Source: Apricaphanius iberus
Lineage: Eukaryota; Chordata; Actinopteri; Cyprinodontiformes; Aphaniidae
DNA: 64,000 nt
Direction of reading: 5' to 3'
NCBI GenBank assembly: GCA_028564705.1
Contig: JAPXFQ010000082.1
Coordinates: 1,674,001-1,738,000, forward strand
Both the position numbers and the translations under genes were made by a program. This document shows positions 25,101 through 33,535 of this stretch, in pieces. The notes beneath the pieces are model-generated. The model did not search any database, was not told the origin of the DNA, and was given only the letters and a program-made list of their open reading frames with translations. How positions within the stretch are numbered: the stretch's first letter is position 1; each line of letters starts with the position of its first letter.

Positions 25101-27692
25101 TTTGCTGCCAAATCTGCTGCCTATTTAATATAAAAATGTGTCTTCCACCATTCCGATAACTCTCCTTCTAAAAGGGGGCCCTGGTCGTGTGGTGAACGGC
25201 GCTTTCATGGTTCTGAAAGGTCACCGCTCCATTGTGAACCAGGTTCGCTTTAACCCTCACTCTTACATGATCTGCTCCTCCGGCGTGGAGAAAGTCATCA
25301 AGGTTGGTAAAAAAAAAAAATGTCGTCTGTCATTTAGAAAGCACGTTTAGTTATTCTCTGTTTAGTGAGAGATTACATGTGAAACTTAGTGGATGCAAAT
25401 GTCTAAATTCATGCGATATCAGCAGAATGATAAATGTTAAGAGACGGATCATTTCCGAATTTCTGCATTTCTTTGCTTTGATTGTAGACTTAATAGATTG
25501 AATTGGTATTTACACTTAACACCAAAAAAGTTCTTAATTTTTTGCTTTTAAATGAACAAAAGAAAGAGCATTATTTTTCCTGCTGTGAAAATAATGTTTA
25601 ATAATAATAATCTGTTTGTTTTATATTTTATATTGATTTGCTATTCCATCTATATAGTATTTTATTTTTTTTGGAATTTAATGAATTGCCTAGCAAGTCC
25701 AGTTTTATGCTTTAGTTACTAAAATATTATAAAAATGGTGGAGAATGGTACTTTATTTACCACACTATGATTAAATGATCTAAGGATAGTACTCGGCTAC
25801 GTATTCACGGATTGTGTAAATGAGTTTATAAACCTTTAGACCTTTATCTTATTTTCTTTTAGATTTTAATGATTAAAACCACTCGAAACGGAGGTTGGAG
25901 GCGGCGCACCACCAATGAGCTTCCTGTGTGAAACAGAACATGTAGAACGTTTCTGATGAAACTATGAAATAAAAGTTAATTGGTGTAAAAACGTAGCGGT
26001 TTACTTGATAGCTTAAATTTTATTCATTTTTACACTACCTACTTTTAAAGCTTCTCTGTAATGATTTACATGTTCTGTTCTCAGTATGTTTTAAGACGGG
26101 AAGACGTGGTTGTGGTGCACGGACTCCAACCTCACTTTCCAGCCTAAATAATCATCTGATTCTATGTAAATAACTAACCAGCAGTTTGAAGGTTTATAAA
26201 AAGGTTTATGCTGGAACCACTGTCATGTTTTTGAGGTTGAGTTCCATTAAGATGGAAATTTACATTGGTCAAGTTAGGCGTTCGCATCAGGTTCCTCCCT
26301 TCAATGGCTCTGAGCCAATCTCTTTTAATAAGGCTACATTTTATGCTTTGAAGCTAAGGTATTGAAGGTAAATAAGGCAGATGTTGTGCTCTTCAATGTT
26401 TCTGTGTGCGTCAGGTGTGGAGTCCGTACCTGCAGCCCGCCAGCGAGGGCGACCTGGAGGGTCAGGTGGAGGACAAGTCCCGCAGCCTCTACAGCCATGA
26501 GGAGTACATCAGCCTGGTGCTCAACAGCGGCAGCGGTCTCTCCCACGATTACGTCAGTCAGTCCATAGAGGAGGATCCTCGCATGATGGCTTTCTTCGAC
26601 TCGTTGGTGCGTCGGGAGATTGAAGGCTGGAGCTCAGACTCGGACAGCGACCTCAGCGAGGAGGCCATCATGCAGCTCCACGCGCGCGGGCGTCGCTCCA
26701 CTCGGGCAACCTCGGCAGCCCCCGCTGTCGCCTCAGCTGCCGATCACCGCACCGACTCTGACAACTCCTCCTCCTCCTCCTTGGCGGGACCCGACGCCTC
26801 TGGAGGGGAGGAGCAAGCCGGAGAGGACGGAGAGGAGTGCCCCCGGCGACAGAGGAGGCGTCGGCAGCAGCAGTCCGGCTTCCTGGTGAACGAGGACTCT
26901 GACTCGAGTGAGTTCTGGCTCGACCCAATGCCCCGCCCGCGATCCCCAAGCCCCAGGGAGAACTCCACCCTCTCCAGCCCCAGCAACTCTCCCTCACTCC
27001 CTGCGGAAGGCTCCAGTTCCTCCGCGTCCACCTCCAGCTCCAGCAGCGACGACGAGGAGCGCCGCAGCGCCGTCAGACGACAGAACGTGGTGAGGCGTCG
27101 TCGCATGAACGTGGTCTCCAGAGCCGGCAACATTACCGAGTCCATACAGGCTCTGTTCTCAGCCATCGACTCCTACAGCTACCCGTCGATCTCAGTCGAC
27201 GATGTATCTTCCTCCTCATCGGAAGAGGAGGCAAACTCCCTGGAAATCAAACCCCCGGCGTGTGGTTCCAGAGAGGAGGAGAAGTGTCTGAGTCCATCTG
27301 AGCTCGTGTGTCCGAGCCCGGTAATGTCTCCAGGGAGCCAAGACAGCAACGGGAGGGACAGGACTGAGCAGGAAGGGCATCCGGACGCGTCGCCCGGGTC
27401 ACTATATGAGCTCGCCGGCCATGACGGCGGAGAGGCGAACGACGGCCCAGCGGCTGCAGAAGACGTTTCTCAGAGCCGAAACAGCCCAGGCATAAACGGG
27501 CAGCACAGACCCGTCACGCCGGCCAATCAGCACGCGTCCTCCGAGTCAGAGGACGAGGCCGCAGCGATACCCGAAGACTCTAGGCGGCAGCGGGAGAAGA
27601 GCCTGGCGCAGAGCGCTCTGAAGCGGACTCACGTGGGGTCAGAGGAGGGCGACCTGGGCCTGTCGCCCTCTGAAAAGAAGCTCAAGACGTAA
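9144..27692 (+). CDS. dcaf5: DDB1- and CUL4-associated factor 5, complete coding sequence in nine exons
   Basis: Joined exons: 9144-9351, 12439-12582, 16521-16557, 16661-16800, 18676-18805, 20772-20985, 24624-24690, 25175-25302, 26415-27692. The sum is 2346 bases, or 781 residues plus stop, with GT/AG borders and consistent phase throughout. Residues 1-360 form a WD-repeat domain closely matching vertebrate DCAF5 (for example LYKKNMEGHFGCVNAIEFSN and MKSCCFAGDKDQYILSGSDD). WDTR at 168-171 and WDIR at 213-216 fit the WDxR signature used by DCAFs to bind DDB1. Residues from about 385 on are acidic and serine-rich with basic patches, probably disordered, ending SPSEKKLKT. The family acts as a substrate receptor of nuclear CUL4-DDB1 ubiquitin ligases. 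The start ATG at 9144 is chosen because it aligns with the family N-terminus. Human DCAF5 is 942 residues; the shorter length here lies in the tail. Confidence 0.95.
10045..10125. repeat. Compound TATC / TTTC microsatellite
   Basis: About seven tandem TATC units run directly into about twelve TTTC units. It is perfect enough to be length-polymorphic. Confidence 0.92.
10126..10157 (-). repeat. Remnant of an Angel-like element
   Basis: AAGGCACACTGCCCTGCACG followed by TTTTAGAGG is the reverse complement of one arm of the palindromic element at 21025-21172. Only this arm is recognisable. Confidence 0.55.
10858..11263. mobile_element. Harbinger-type non-autonomous element, copy 1
   Basis: The ends are TGGTACGTTCACAGCGCCCC and its near-complement TCTGAACGCACCA. 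It shares CATTGGCTC/CTGTCAACTTTTCAAG, AACGCAGAAGTTCAGCTAG, AGCGTCTCACTGTAGTGA and CATGCGTCAAACTA-type blocks with the larger element at 28346-29110. That copy carries a Harbinger-like transposase relic which this one has lost. TAA lies just outside the left end, as Harbinger insertions prefer. Confidence 0.7.
11299..11628. repeat. Dispersed repeat, copy 2
   Basis: Same family and orientation as 8219-8797 but without the microsatellite-bearing extra segment. Shared landmarks include ATGCTCTTAGACAAGTGGAC, TGTCATACTCAGTGATGTAA and CACAAGCTT. It lies within dcaf5 intron 1. Confidence 0.7.
11928..11995. repeat. Angel-like element, partial
   Basis: AAACATGTAGGGCAGTGTGC followed by CTTAAAGAACAGGGTTGATA matches the right arm of the element at 21025-21172. 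Confidence 0.5.
12358..12437. repeat. CT/C/CA microsatellite serving as the exon 2 polypyrimidine tract
   Basis: (CT)n, then about fifteen consecutive C, then more (CT)n with TGCCTC units, then (CA)n ends directly at the CAG acceptor of dcaf5 exon 2. Splicing of exon 2 must therefore use a length-unstable tract. Frames read through it in either direction are low-complexity artefacts. Confidence 0.9.
12439..12582 (+). CDS. dcaf5: dcaf5 exon 2 (residues 70-117)
   Basis: Acceptor CACATCAG ends at 12438; donor GTAAGG is at 12583. It completes repeat 1 (GGDDRRVLLWDMEKAIHSHS) and enters repeat 2 (GEHLSNIFCLAFDS). The polypyrimidine tract before it is a microsatellite, described separately. Confidence 0.95.
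12640..13396. mobile_element. hAT-like MITE (tentative)
   Basis: The left end has GGCTGGAGCATATCGATAAA. The right end is TTATCGTCCAGCCCTA, whose complement TAGGGCTGGACGATAA is a typical hAT-type terminus in fish. The interior is AT-rich without a transposase. No target duplication could be confirmed, so the left limit is approximate. Confidence 0.5.
14060..15145. mobile_element. hAT-like element, right end clear and left end diffuse
   Basis: Words such as AGTAACTAATTACTTTTACA, GAGTTACTAACAATTACTTT and a closing GCCCAACACTG are the known teleost hAT terminus CAGTGTTGGGC...GTAACTAATTAC read in reverse. Related GTTACTAAC / CGTTACTGC words appear from about 14088. No transposase frame remains. 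The open frames at 14137-14566 have no motif. Confidence 0.55.
15252..15710. mobile_element. hAT-type MITE with an imperfect 8-bp target duplication
   Basis: It starts TAGGCCTGTCATGATAACCG and ends TTTATTGTGGCGGACCTA, an imperfect inverted pair. The flanking 8-mers are TACACACA on the left and TATACACG on the right, differing by two transitions. The interior GTTGCGATAAACGCTAATAT is characteristic of a common fish hAT family. Confidence 0.7.
15711..16520. other. dcaf5 intron 2, 3' part without recognised feature
   Basis: AT-rich sequence between the hAT-type element and exon 3. I see no gene or repeat that I can name. Confidence 0.35.
16521..16557 (+). CDS. dcaf5: dcaf5 exon 3, a 37-base microexon (residues 118-130)
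   Basis: Acceptor TTCCCCACAG, donor GTGGGT. It encodes GNDEQVILHDVE plus part of an Arg codon. Phase bookkeeping (1 in, 2 out) fits its neighbours exactly. Confidence 0.93.
16661..16800 (+). CDS. dcaf5: dcaf5 exon 4 (residues 130-176)
   Basis: Acceptor TCACCCGCAG, donor GTAAGA. It encodes WD repeat 3, with SLSVNPVNDNIFASSSDDGR and the WDTR motif at residues 168-171. Confidence 0.95.
17041..17380 (+). pseudogene. Tc1-like transposase remnant
   Basis: Near 17074-17125 a + frame reads HDGGGVMLWGC, and 17240-17375 gives CPSQSPELNPTQNLLQDFKT and EVHGCRPSSLTEPELCCREE. These are the conserved C-terminal blocks of a Tc1 transposase. The catalytic Glu in the normal NPIE motif is replaced (NPTQ), and the frames are interrupted. 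No inverted repeats were found. Confidence 0.8.
17405..17477. repeat. Angel-like element, partial
   Basis: CTCTAAAACATGCAGGGCAG and CAGGGTTGGGAACATC match one arm of the palindromic element at 21025-21172. It directly follows the Tc1 remnant. Confidence 0.55.
17648..18518. mobile_element. Second copy of the hAT-type element at 1929-2774
   Basis: The ends TAGGGATGTCCC and GGACATCCCTA are near-perfect inverted repeats. The interior aligns along its length with 1929-2774: shared ACAAGGACTCTTAATTAC, TGCTGAGTTCAGGAGCATA and GATCGGATCGGA. The flanking 8-mers TGTTTAAC and GTTATAAC agree only partly. It lies in dcaf5 intron 4 and has no coding capacity. Confidence 0.85.
18676..18805 (+). CDS. dcaf5: dcaf5 exon 5 (residues 177-219)
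   Basis: Acceptor TTCCCACAG, donor GTAACA. It encodes EPFCLASYPSAFHSVMFNPV and ends with the second WDxR motif, WDIR at 213-216. Confidence 0.95.
19040..19162. repeat. AT-rich dispersed repeat, partial
   Basis: TTTGAATATCGATACAATAT, GACATAAAATATCGCGATAT and ATTGGCATAT...CATCCCTAA match 37305-37422 in the same orientation. The closing CATCCCTA suggests a hAT-like end. Confidence 0.6.
19163..20244. other. dcaf5 intron 5, central part without recognised feature
   Basis: No coding, RNA or classifiable repeat signal. The open frames at 19578-19883 fall in AT-rich sequence and have no motif. Confidence 0.35.
20245..20345. repeat. Fragment of a fish LINE 3' tail
   Basis: GGATGGACTGGCGACCTGTT followed by CAAGGTGCCCCGCGCCTCTC and CCCGAAA matches a very common teleost LINE 3' region. 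It explains the local CpG content and the spurious open frames over 20023-20407. Confidence 0.6.
20772..20985 (+). CDS. dcaf5: dcaf5 exon 6 (residues 220-291)
   Basis: Acceptor GCGCCTTCTAG, donor GTGGGT. It encodes SSLLRYGGSMSLQSAMSVRF through GDKDQ. It is markedly GC-richer than the introns around it. Confidence 0.95.
21025..21172. mobile_element. Angel-like palindromic element
   Basis: The left arm GTGTTCCAACCTGGCCTCCT...GGCTTAGATGTTTCCCTG and the right arm GAGGGAGACATCTAAAACAT...GAGTAGAGTTGGGACACCA are inverted copies separated by a short loop. The element can fold into one long hairpin. This structure and sequence match the Angel family of fish hairpin elements. It is the most complete of several partial copies in the window. 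Confidence 0.7.
21173..22812. other. dcaf5 intron 6, first half without recognised feature
   Basis: AT-rich sequence with simple homopolymer runs and no identifiable genes or repeats. Confidence 0.35.
22813..23223. mobile_element. CACTG-ended MITE
   Basis: It starts CACTGCAAAAACCC and ends AATTTACAGTG, short inverted termini. The interior has repeated ACTTGAAACAAGT / AAACAAGTGAAA and TTGAAATAAGA words typical of an abundant fish MITE group. No coding capacity. Superfamily not assigned; no target duplication confirmed. Confidence 0.6.
23224..24623. other. dcaf5 intron 6, 3' part without recognised feature
   Basis: A slightly more GC-balanced stretch. The minus-strand frames at 23344-23595 and 24176-24406 lack motifs and splice context. 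Nothing identifiable. Confidence 0.35.
24624..24690 (+). CDS. dcaf5: dcaf5 exon 7 (residues 292-313)
   Basis: Acceptor TTTTTCCTCGTCAG, donor GTGAGT. It encodes YILSGSDDFNLYMWKIPNDP and EA, another WD blade. Confidence 0.94.
25175..25302 (+). CDS. dcaf5: dcaf5 exon 8 (residues 314-356)
   Basis: The acceptor is CTCTCCTTCTAAAAG ending at 25174, weak because purines sit at -3 to -5. Donor GTTGGT. It encodes GGPGRVVNGAFMVLKGHRSI through VEKVIK. This border is chosen because only it keeps phase with exon 7 and preserves the family sequence GGxGRVVNGAF. Confidence 0.9.
25303..26414. other. dcaf5 intron 8 without recognised feature
   Basis: AT-rich; no mobile element or RNA gene recognised. Confidence 0.35.
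26415..27692 (+). CDS. dcaf5: dcaf5 exon 9, terminal (residues 357-781)
   Basis: Acceptor GTGCGTCAG at 26406-26414. This 1278-base exon encodes the end of the propeller (VWSPYLQPASEGD), the conserved LVLNSGSGLSHDY and RMMAFFDSLVRREIEGWSSD segments, then the long serine- and acid-rich tail with a basic cluster near RRQRRRRQQQ. TAA stop at 27690-27692. GC-rich codon use here produces several shadow open frames on both strands, which are not genes. Confidence 0.95.
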   Translation: MWSPYLQPASEGDLEGQVEDKSRSLYSHEEYISLVLNSGSGLSHDYVSQSIEEDPRMMAFFDSLVRREIEGWSSDSDSDLSEEAIMQLHARGRRSTRATSAAPAVASAADHRTDSDNSSSSSLAGPDASGGEEQAGEDGEECPRRQRRRRQQQSGFLVNEDSDSSEFWLDPMPRPRSPSPRENSTLSSPSNSPSLPAEGSSSSASTSSSSSDDEERRSAVRRQNVVRRRRMNVVSRAGNITESIQALFSAIDSYSYPSISVDDVSSSSSEEEANSLEIKPPACGSREEEKCLSPSELVCPSPVMSPGSQDSNGRDRTEQEGHPDASPGSLYELAGHDGGEANDGPAAAEDVSQSRNSPGINGQHRPVTPANQHASSESEDEAAAIPEDSRRQREKSLAQSALKRTHVGSEEGDLGLSPSEKKLKT

Positions 27693-28345
27693 CAAAGCCT
27701 CTCATCATCTATACACAGAACGAAACGTACGAAGCAGATTTTCTCTGAGTCATTCAAAAGCTCTACTTTTGTTTTTCATTTCTGAATGACTGTCATGAAT
27801 CACATGACCTCTCGCTGCTCCAGAACAGCGAGGAAGGGACAGACTGGTTGGTGTTTTTGTTGCGGAGCGAACGGATCGGACTGTATGTTCATCATTTGAG
27901 TCAAACCTAAAGATTTCATAAAGACATTAATAAGCTGCGTATTGCTAATACGTAAGAGGCATTTATTTTTATGTGACATCAGTGTTCACCCCCACCCATA
28001 TGGTCGGACTGGCGTTCGGTTCAACAACTGAGCATAAAGAACTTCGCAGACCTTGCTTTCTGGGTCCGATGGGGTTACTTGTCGTTCAGTATTCCTGTTT
28101 TATGCTGCTTCAGGAAGCCTGAAGAAATGACTGCCTCCCTTTCCGTTTGTACAAACTGTACATTGAAACTTCGCTTAATTTGTGTACCTAATCTGCTCCT
28201 GCCTACAGATAAGTCATCTCACTTGTGTTTTGTTCCAACAACAAAAAAAAAAGATCTTTAACAAACCTTCAGTGTACTTACTTTCATACTTTTTAAGGAT
28301 TTTAAATAATTGAGAAAATGGAGTCCATTTTTCAGAAAGGTCTAA
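27693..28345 (+). other. Probable dcaf5 3' UTR
   Basis: The sequence follows the dcaf5 stop without repeats. It has no canonical AATAAA before the Harbinger element at 28346, so the polyadenylation site cannot be fixed from sequence. The transcript may use a variant signal or run further. Confidence 0.45.
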
Positions 28346-29110
28346 TGGTGCGTTCACACCGCCCCAATCAGCAGCGTCAGTTGCGGCAAGATTAAATGTC
28401 TATGGTCGAGTACGTCAGAGGTCCGTCGGAGTGTGTTTTGTGCATTGGCTCCCTCAACTTTTCAAGCGTTACCTGTAAGCGGCAACGTAGCAAACGCAAG
28501 CAACGCAGAAGTTCAGCTAGCTGAACCTTTGACGGACTTAACGCACTTGACGCAGTGCGTCAGTTAGTCAAAGCGTCTCACTGTAGTGATGTCACTATAC
28601 ACGTATCTTGAATGAAGCGCTTGACCAGGGAAAACATTTTTAACAAACGCAGATTTCCAAAATCAGAAATAACATTTACAGAAGACAGATGGACAGGCAC
28701 TCCTAAGGAGGAACACAGAACCTGTAGTTGGTGTCCTGGTAGCAGATTTGAGCTCCGATTCGGCCCAGGAGGTCGTAAAATTGGGAAGTAGCGCTCAAAG
28801 CGAACCTTGATCCATAAGAAGCTCCTTGAGCAAATGGTTAAACTACCCATAATCAGAAGGCATCTGAATAATGATCGCTGATGCACCCGACGTCAACGTC
28901 GTCTAGCTTTATCTAGCAAATAAAGCCAAGCCTCTCTCGTGTTACGATCCGCCATAGATCAGTTCGTATGGTAACAGAGGAAGCCCCGCCCACGCAATCT
29001 TTTTTGTTGTTGCTCAAAGCGAGCTTTGGAAGCCTCAAAGTACATGCGTCAAACTAAATGCGTTGGGTCCGTTGCTTGACGCAGACAAACCGTGCGGTGT
29101 GAACGCACCA
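28346..29110. mobile_element. PIF/Harbinger-type element with a transposase relic
   Basis: The termini TGGTGCGTTCACACCGC and GCGGTGTGAACGCACCA are perfect 17-base inverted repeats. TAA lies outside the left end and TAG outside the right, near the three-base TWA target of this superfamily. The middle section (about 28600-28975) encodes a decayed transposase on the minus strand. The flanking sections match the smaller copy at 10858-11263. Confidence 0.8.
28660..28880 (-). pseudogene. Harbinger-like transposase N-terminal relic
   Basis: In the minus strand, one frame reads VRFERYFPIL and a shifted frame continues YDLLGRIGAQICYQDTNYRF, then VPP and a stop followed by ECLSICLL. This order (RYFR...FDxLLxRIGxxIxxQDTNYR...PxERLxIxLRFL) is the typical N-terminal region of fish Harbinger transposases. 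At least one frameshift and one stop break it, and the DDE catalytic part is absent. Confidence 0.7.
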
Positions 29111-29714
29111 TAGGCCTAACATCAGCATCACCTCAGAGTCCCCATGGCAACATTATCTGACCCTCCATGATCATAATGAAAAGTTGGTCTACTCATGTTT
29201 TTATTCTGTTGCTGGAAGTTATTGGAATTTTAGGAATGGTTTGCCTCAATCTATTTATTTATTTTTAAGTTTTTTGGCTTGATTGAAGACTTTAAATAGG
29301 TAGATGGAAACCCGGGTGTTGCCGGATTAAATGCTTCATTACAATAAATGAATGTAATGTCCTACAGTCACAAAGCAAACAGGTTTAACACATTATGGCC
29401 CAAATAGATGACAGAATCGTTTTAATATTTGGATTTTTAACTCTTAGTTAGGATTAAATGTAATTAAACTTTTAACTAATTATTTGTGGCCACTGGGAGG
29501 CAGTAGAAACAACCCACTGTCCTGGATGATTCTGCATTGTAGATTAGTAGAATTGATGCAAAAATTTCATTATACTAAGGATTTTTTAAAATGGAACATG
29601 TGAATATTTTTGTTGACTTTTTAAAGCGTGAAAATCTGGATTCATCGGGTGGAACGTTAACGGAATATGGAACATGGCATTTTTGCCGGCTGTTCTCCAG
29701 GTTTTAGATGAGAC
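29111..29714. other. Intergenic DNA with no recognised feature
   Basis: No coding or repeat signal that I can name. Confidence 0.35.
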
Positions 29715-29890
29715 TCTTGAGCCAGCACATCTGAATTAAATGGCTTTGTTCATTATCAGGCCTCTGGAGAACTTCTAGACATGTTGAGGAGGCAAGTTAG
29801 CCATTTCAGTCCTCATTGTCGGAACAAGGACGCGTCTAAATAGTGCAGGATGCCACCCCTTAAGGAATGGAGTTGGACACCCTTAAGGTA
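29715..29890. repeat. Hairpin-type dispersed repeat
   Basis: CACATCTGAATTAAATGGCT...CATTATCAGGCCTCTGGAGA...GACGCGTCTAAATAGTGCAG...GGAATGGAGTTGGACACCC follows the layout of a very common teleost repeat related in design to Angel elements. Confidence 0.5.
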
Positions 29891-30309
29891 TCCTTTTTCT
29901 CCATTTACTTCCTTAGTCCTGGTGAAAATATATTTTTTTTGCTGACTTTTTTTTTTACCGACTCACAAGTGAAACCGATCTGATATGGTGGAATAAAATA
30001 TCCACTCATGATATTTTGTGTAATTTGGTAATGGTATGTCTGAGCAAAACATTAAAACAAATTCTGACCCATCTTGAGGTAAATCCCACCGGATGGCTGC
30101 TTATTTCTAGCAGATGATGGAATCACGCCTACAGCGTTTTTTCTCAGATTCCTGACAGTGTAATGATTGTTCATAAAGTACGTGATGTCATTAGTTTCTG
30201 AGGAAACTGACATTGTGGCTTTGCTTCAGTGAGAGGACAGAGCTGATGAGCAGAAACTACGTACCAGCAGCTGTGAAGACAACCCAATGAGGAAAACGCA
30301 TGTATTATA

Positions 30310-30720
30310 TTGGATGTGACAGAAGGAGGGAATGAAAAAAGGACACATACGATGGATATGAAAAGAAATTATTGAAAAAACTTTCCTGGAAAGGAAAATG
30401 ACAGTTAAGTAAGAATAGCAATGGAAAAAAGGAAGGAAAGACCAGAAAGTAAGAAAGGGGTAAGAAATTTGTAAAGGAGAAAAGGGAGAATGGAGAGATG
30501 GAAGGGAATATGAATGAAAGGACCAAAGAAATTTGGGAATTTATTAAATACAGAAGGAAATGAACAAGGAAGACAAGGAAAGGAAAAAGTGAGGGACGGA
30601 AGGACTGATGGCATTAATGAAAGAAATTAGGAAACTGAGGAAGAAAGAACAGCAAAAACAAAAATGGCAGAAGGTAAGACATAAAGAAGGAAAGTAAAGG
30701 TAGGACAGATAGACAATTTA
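30310..30720. repeat. Long purine-rich tract
   Basis: About 400 bases of the + strand are overwhelmingly A and G, with irregular GGAA/GAAA/AGGAAG units. It is an old, degenerate (GGAA/GAAAG)n satellite-like tract. The several minus-strand frames across it (Phe/Leu/Ser/Pro-rich) are composition artefacts. Confidence 0.75.
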
Positions 30721-30879
30721 CAAAAAAAGAGAAGAAATGAACAACCATTCGACTGGGAGTGCAAATAAAGTCCAGACTCAAGAGATTTAAAAAAAAAAAA
30801 ATTATATAATTTTTTCCATAGCAATCCGGACCTGGAAAAAACATCTTCAAATTCCATCGCCTACTTTAACTTAGTGTGC

Positions 30880-31310
30880 AGGATTTAGCGTTGGGCCGAA
30901 ACCCGTATCAGAAATACTCATCAATATGGCAAAAATAATCGGCAAGTACTAATGACTAAACACGATTACATACCATGTAGGTTTTTTTTCCTCCTGCCTT
31001 CCCCTCCACACACTGACACAGGCAGTGGCAAAAATTCCTACATGATGGTTGTTTGACGTTGCTAGAATGCAAATCCTGTTGCCTAATATGACTGAAGTTT
31101 CGAGAGGTGGTACAAACGGCGCTAAATTTAACACCAGCAAGCTTATAAAGCTTATGGCTCAGCATTGTGTAAAAGAGAAAGAGCAGTGGGTTTTCTTAAA
31201 GGATAGGGCACGAGCAGCAACAGATCGGATCAGTACTTGATATCGGCAGATACCTAAAGCCCAAGTATCGGAATTGGTATCGGGAAGAAAAAAATGGTAT
31301 CAGAATATCT
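30880..31310. repeat. hAT-like repeat remnant (tentative)
   Basis: The left edge GGGCCGAAACCCGTATCAGA and the right edge TTGATATCGGCAGATACCTA...AAGTATCGGAATTGGTATCG share ATCGG words of a common fish hAT family (TATCGGCCGATAC-type ends). The limits are unclear. Confidence 0.4.
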
Positions 31311-33340
31311 AGCAGGAGTTCTGCCGTTTGTGTTTGGTGAACCTCCAAATCTTTGTGAAAAGCAAGAAATGAGGGGCAATCACCGAGATTATTAATGCCA
31401 GAACATCCAGGCTTTCCAAGTGGCTCTCTGGAAGTAATCAGGAGGGGCAAATATCAGTTGTGTATTTTATAAATTCTTCACATACTTTTTTGAATATTGG
31501 ATCAAAATAAGATCTTTATATAAGAAATCAAAGGAGATGGCCTTCATTTAACTCTGATAGGACTATTCTATGCTTGGCTGGTATTTACATTCTCTCTGCA
31601 GTGTGAAGGGACACAGAGCTAGACAAAAGATAAATCCCCCTAAAGCTCTTCCATGTCTTTAGATGGTCACATCATAGGAGCAGTGTTGATGCTTTATCTT
31701 GTTTATTCAGGCGAGGTTAACTGAGGTTCTCTTCTTCCTCCAGCAAAGGTCAGATTTAAACCGGGAGGAGCCCAGTTTAACCACAGCCTTGGAACGCGTT
31801 CCACTAGAGCAGGGTTTAATCAGATATTATATTGGTCTGGTAGGAAAAACTCTAAAGCTCCGTTTAGCTCTGTTGCATCACGTTTGCATCTTCTTCCTTG
31901 GATTTCACACTATAACATCCTGGGATGGCCGGACACTGAACACTCTACAAGTGCAGAGTTTGATGTGAGTTCAAGTGGAGTTTTTAAGCGAAGATGTCTG
32001 GTCCCTAACCCAAACACAGCTCAGTGGGAATGATCACAAACCATGCAGAAGTACTCCATACATGGCTCAGCCTTAACAGCGGGTACAGCTATTGGAGAAT
32101 TCCCCTTCCGACATGACTGGAATATTTTGGGAAGCTGCCAGAGACCAAACACATCCCGACTCACCAGCTCTTCAGGGCGCTTCTCTTAAAAACTGGGCTT
32201 CTCCTGACGTCCACCTCAAACATTAATGCCTTACAAATGAATGAAGTCTTTCATCTTTTTTTGTTAGTTATTAACACAAAGCAGTCTTTGTAAAACGGCT
32301 CAGGTTTACTCAGATAAGACGGAGAACTTCTGTTGCTAAAAAACTTTGACAATGGTTATTATTGGATTTGGCTCCAGACTTTCACTGGTCCATTTTAACT
32401 TGCTTTATGCAGTCTGAAGTCTTTTGCGGCGTCTAGCAGACTTTTTTTTTTTTCTGAATTCCTGTAGTTAGCTCCATCCATTTTCCATCAATTGTGAAAA
32501 CCTTTCCCACATCATGGTAGTGCCAGCACCATGTTCTGCTAGTTTACCTCCTTAAAGCATTATAAATGTGGCCCAAATGGTGTAAGTTTTGGTCTCATAT
32601 TACCATATGGTGGCAAGCAGCAAAAGAGGCCGACTTATAACATTTTTTCTTCCATAAAGGCCACATTTGTTGAGAGCAAGAGCAACAGTTGATTGGTAAC
32701 TTATGCACAAAGAGATGACTTCTGAAGACAAATTTGATCTAGAGGTAGACAGAAAAGGCGGGGGGGCTGAATACAAATGCTCATCACACTCTGCAGATTT
32801 TCATTTGCAGTTATTTTGCAAACCACGCATCACTTTAGAGTTTTACATGACTAAAATCCTAGTAAAGTGCATGGACGTGTGCGATTCACATCTGGGGCTG
32901 ATGACCTTTAATTGCCAGCGTTAAGAGTTTACATTGCATGTATGCTTTGAATATTCAAATAGCAATTCAGCTTCAAAAGCTGCTTTATGCTCATTGTTTG
33001 CCTGAAAGCAGATTAAACAACTCATTAGTAGCCAAGCACTGAGGATAAAGTGGTATAGATTTAGTATGGGAGATATAACACCAGAAAACCTTGAATTATT
33101 CTCCACAAATGAGTGAAAATATTTTGCATTTATCGCTAAAGGTCCATTAGTGTGGTTGATAACTCTTTATTCTAATCAAATCTATCTTTTAGAAACAAAT
33201 TAAATCCTAATCCGTCAGTATTAATGCAAAAAAGGCATTATTAATTTGTTGGTATAATTAATATTCTATATAGCCAGTTTCCTGAGTGGACTTGAATGTA
33301 ACTTTAATGAATCTCTTTGCTTTGCAAATGGCTGAGAGCT
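31311..33340. other. Intergenic DNA with no recognised gene
   Basis: Mostly unique-looking sequence. Open frames here (for example 31699-31968) have no motif. Part of it could be regulatory DNA for actn1, but sequence alone cannot show that. Confidence 0.35.
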
Positions 33341-33525
33341 AATTAGCTAATGGAAGTGTGTATAATTATCACAGTGGCAGGCTGCACTCAGCTACTTTTA
33401 TTCCTCTCCATCTGCATAGGAATGCTGCTGTTTTCTCTGCTGCTGCTGCTTCCTTCAGTGAGCTGGCAGTCCGCTCCCCTTTCCCGTGACATCACTTTCC
33501 CAAACTCTCGCCACTGGAAGTTTGT

Positions 33526-33535
33526 CCATATATGG
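33526..33535. promoter_or_regulatory. Consensus CArG box (SRF-binding site)
   Basis: CCATATATGG fits CC(A/T)6GG exactly. It lies 2.2 kb upstream of the actn1 start codon, next to TGACATCAC (CRE/AP-1-like) at 33487-33495. Actin-cytoskeleton genes, alpha-actinins among them, are known SRF/MRTF targets. The role of this site is inferred. Confidence 0.5.

Noticed and set aside
26620..27166. Several open frames overlapping dcaf5 exon 9 on both strands
   Set aside because: They are shadows of the GC-rich coding exon. The DCAF5 frame has clear family conservation and the others have none.
33290..33370. Possible conserved non-coding element with GCTAATTAGCTAA homeodomain-type sites
   Set aside because: Conservation cannot be judged from one sequence, and such AT-rich words arise often by chance.
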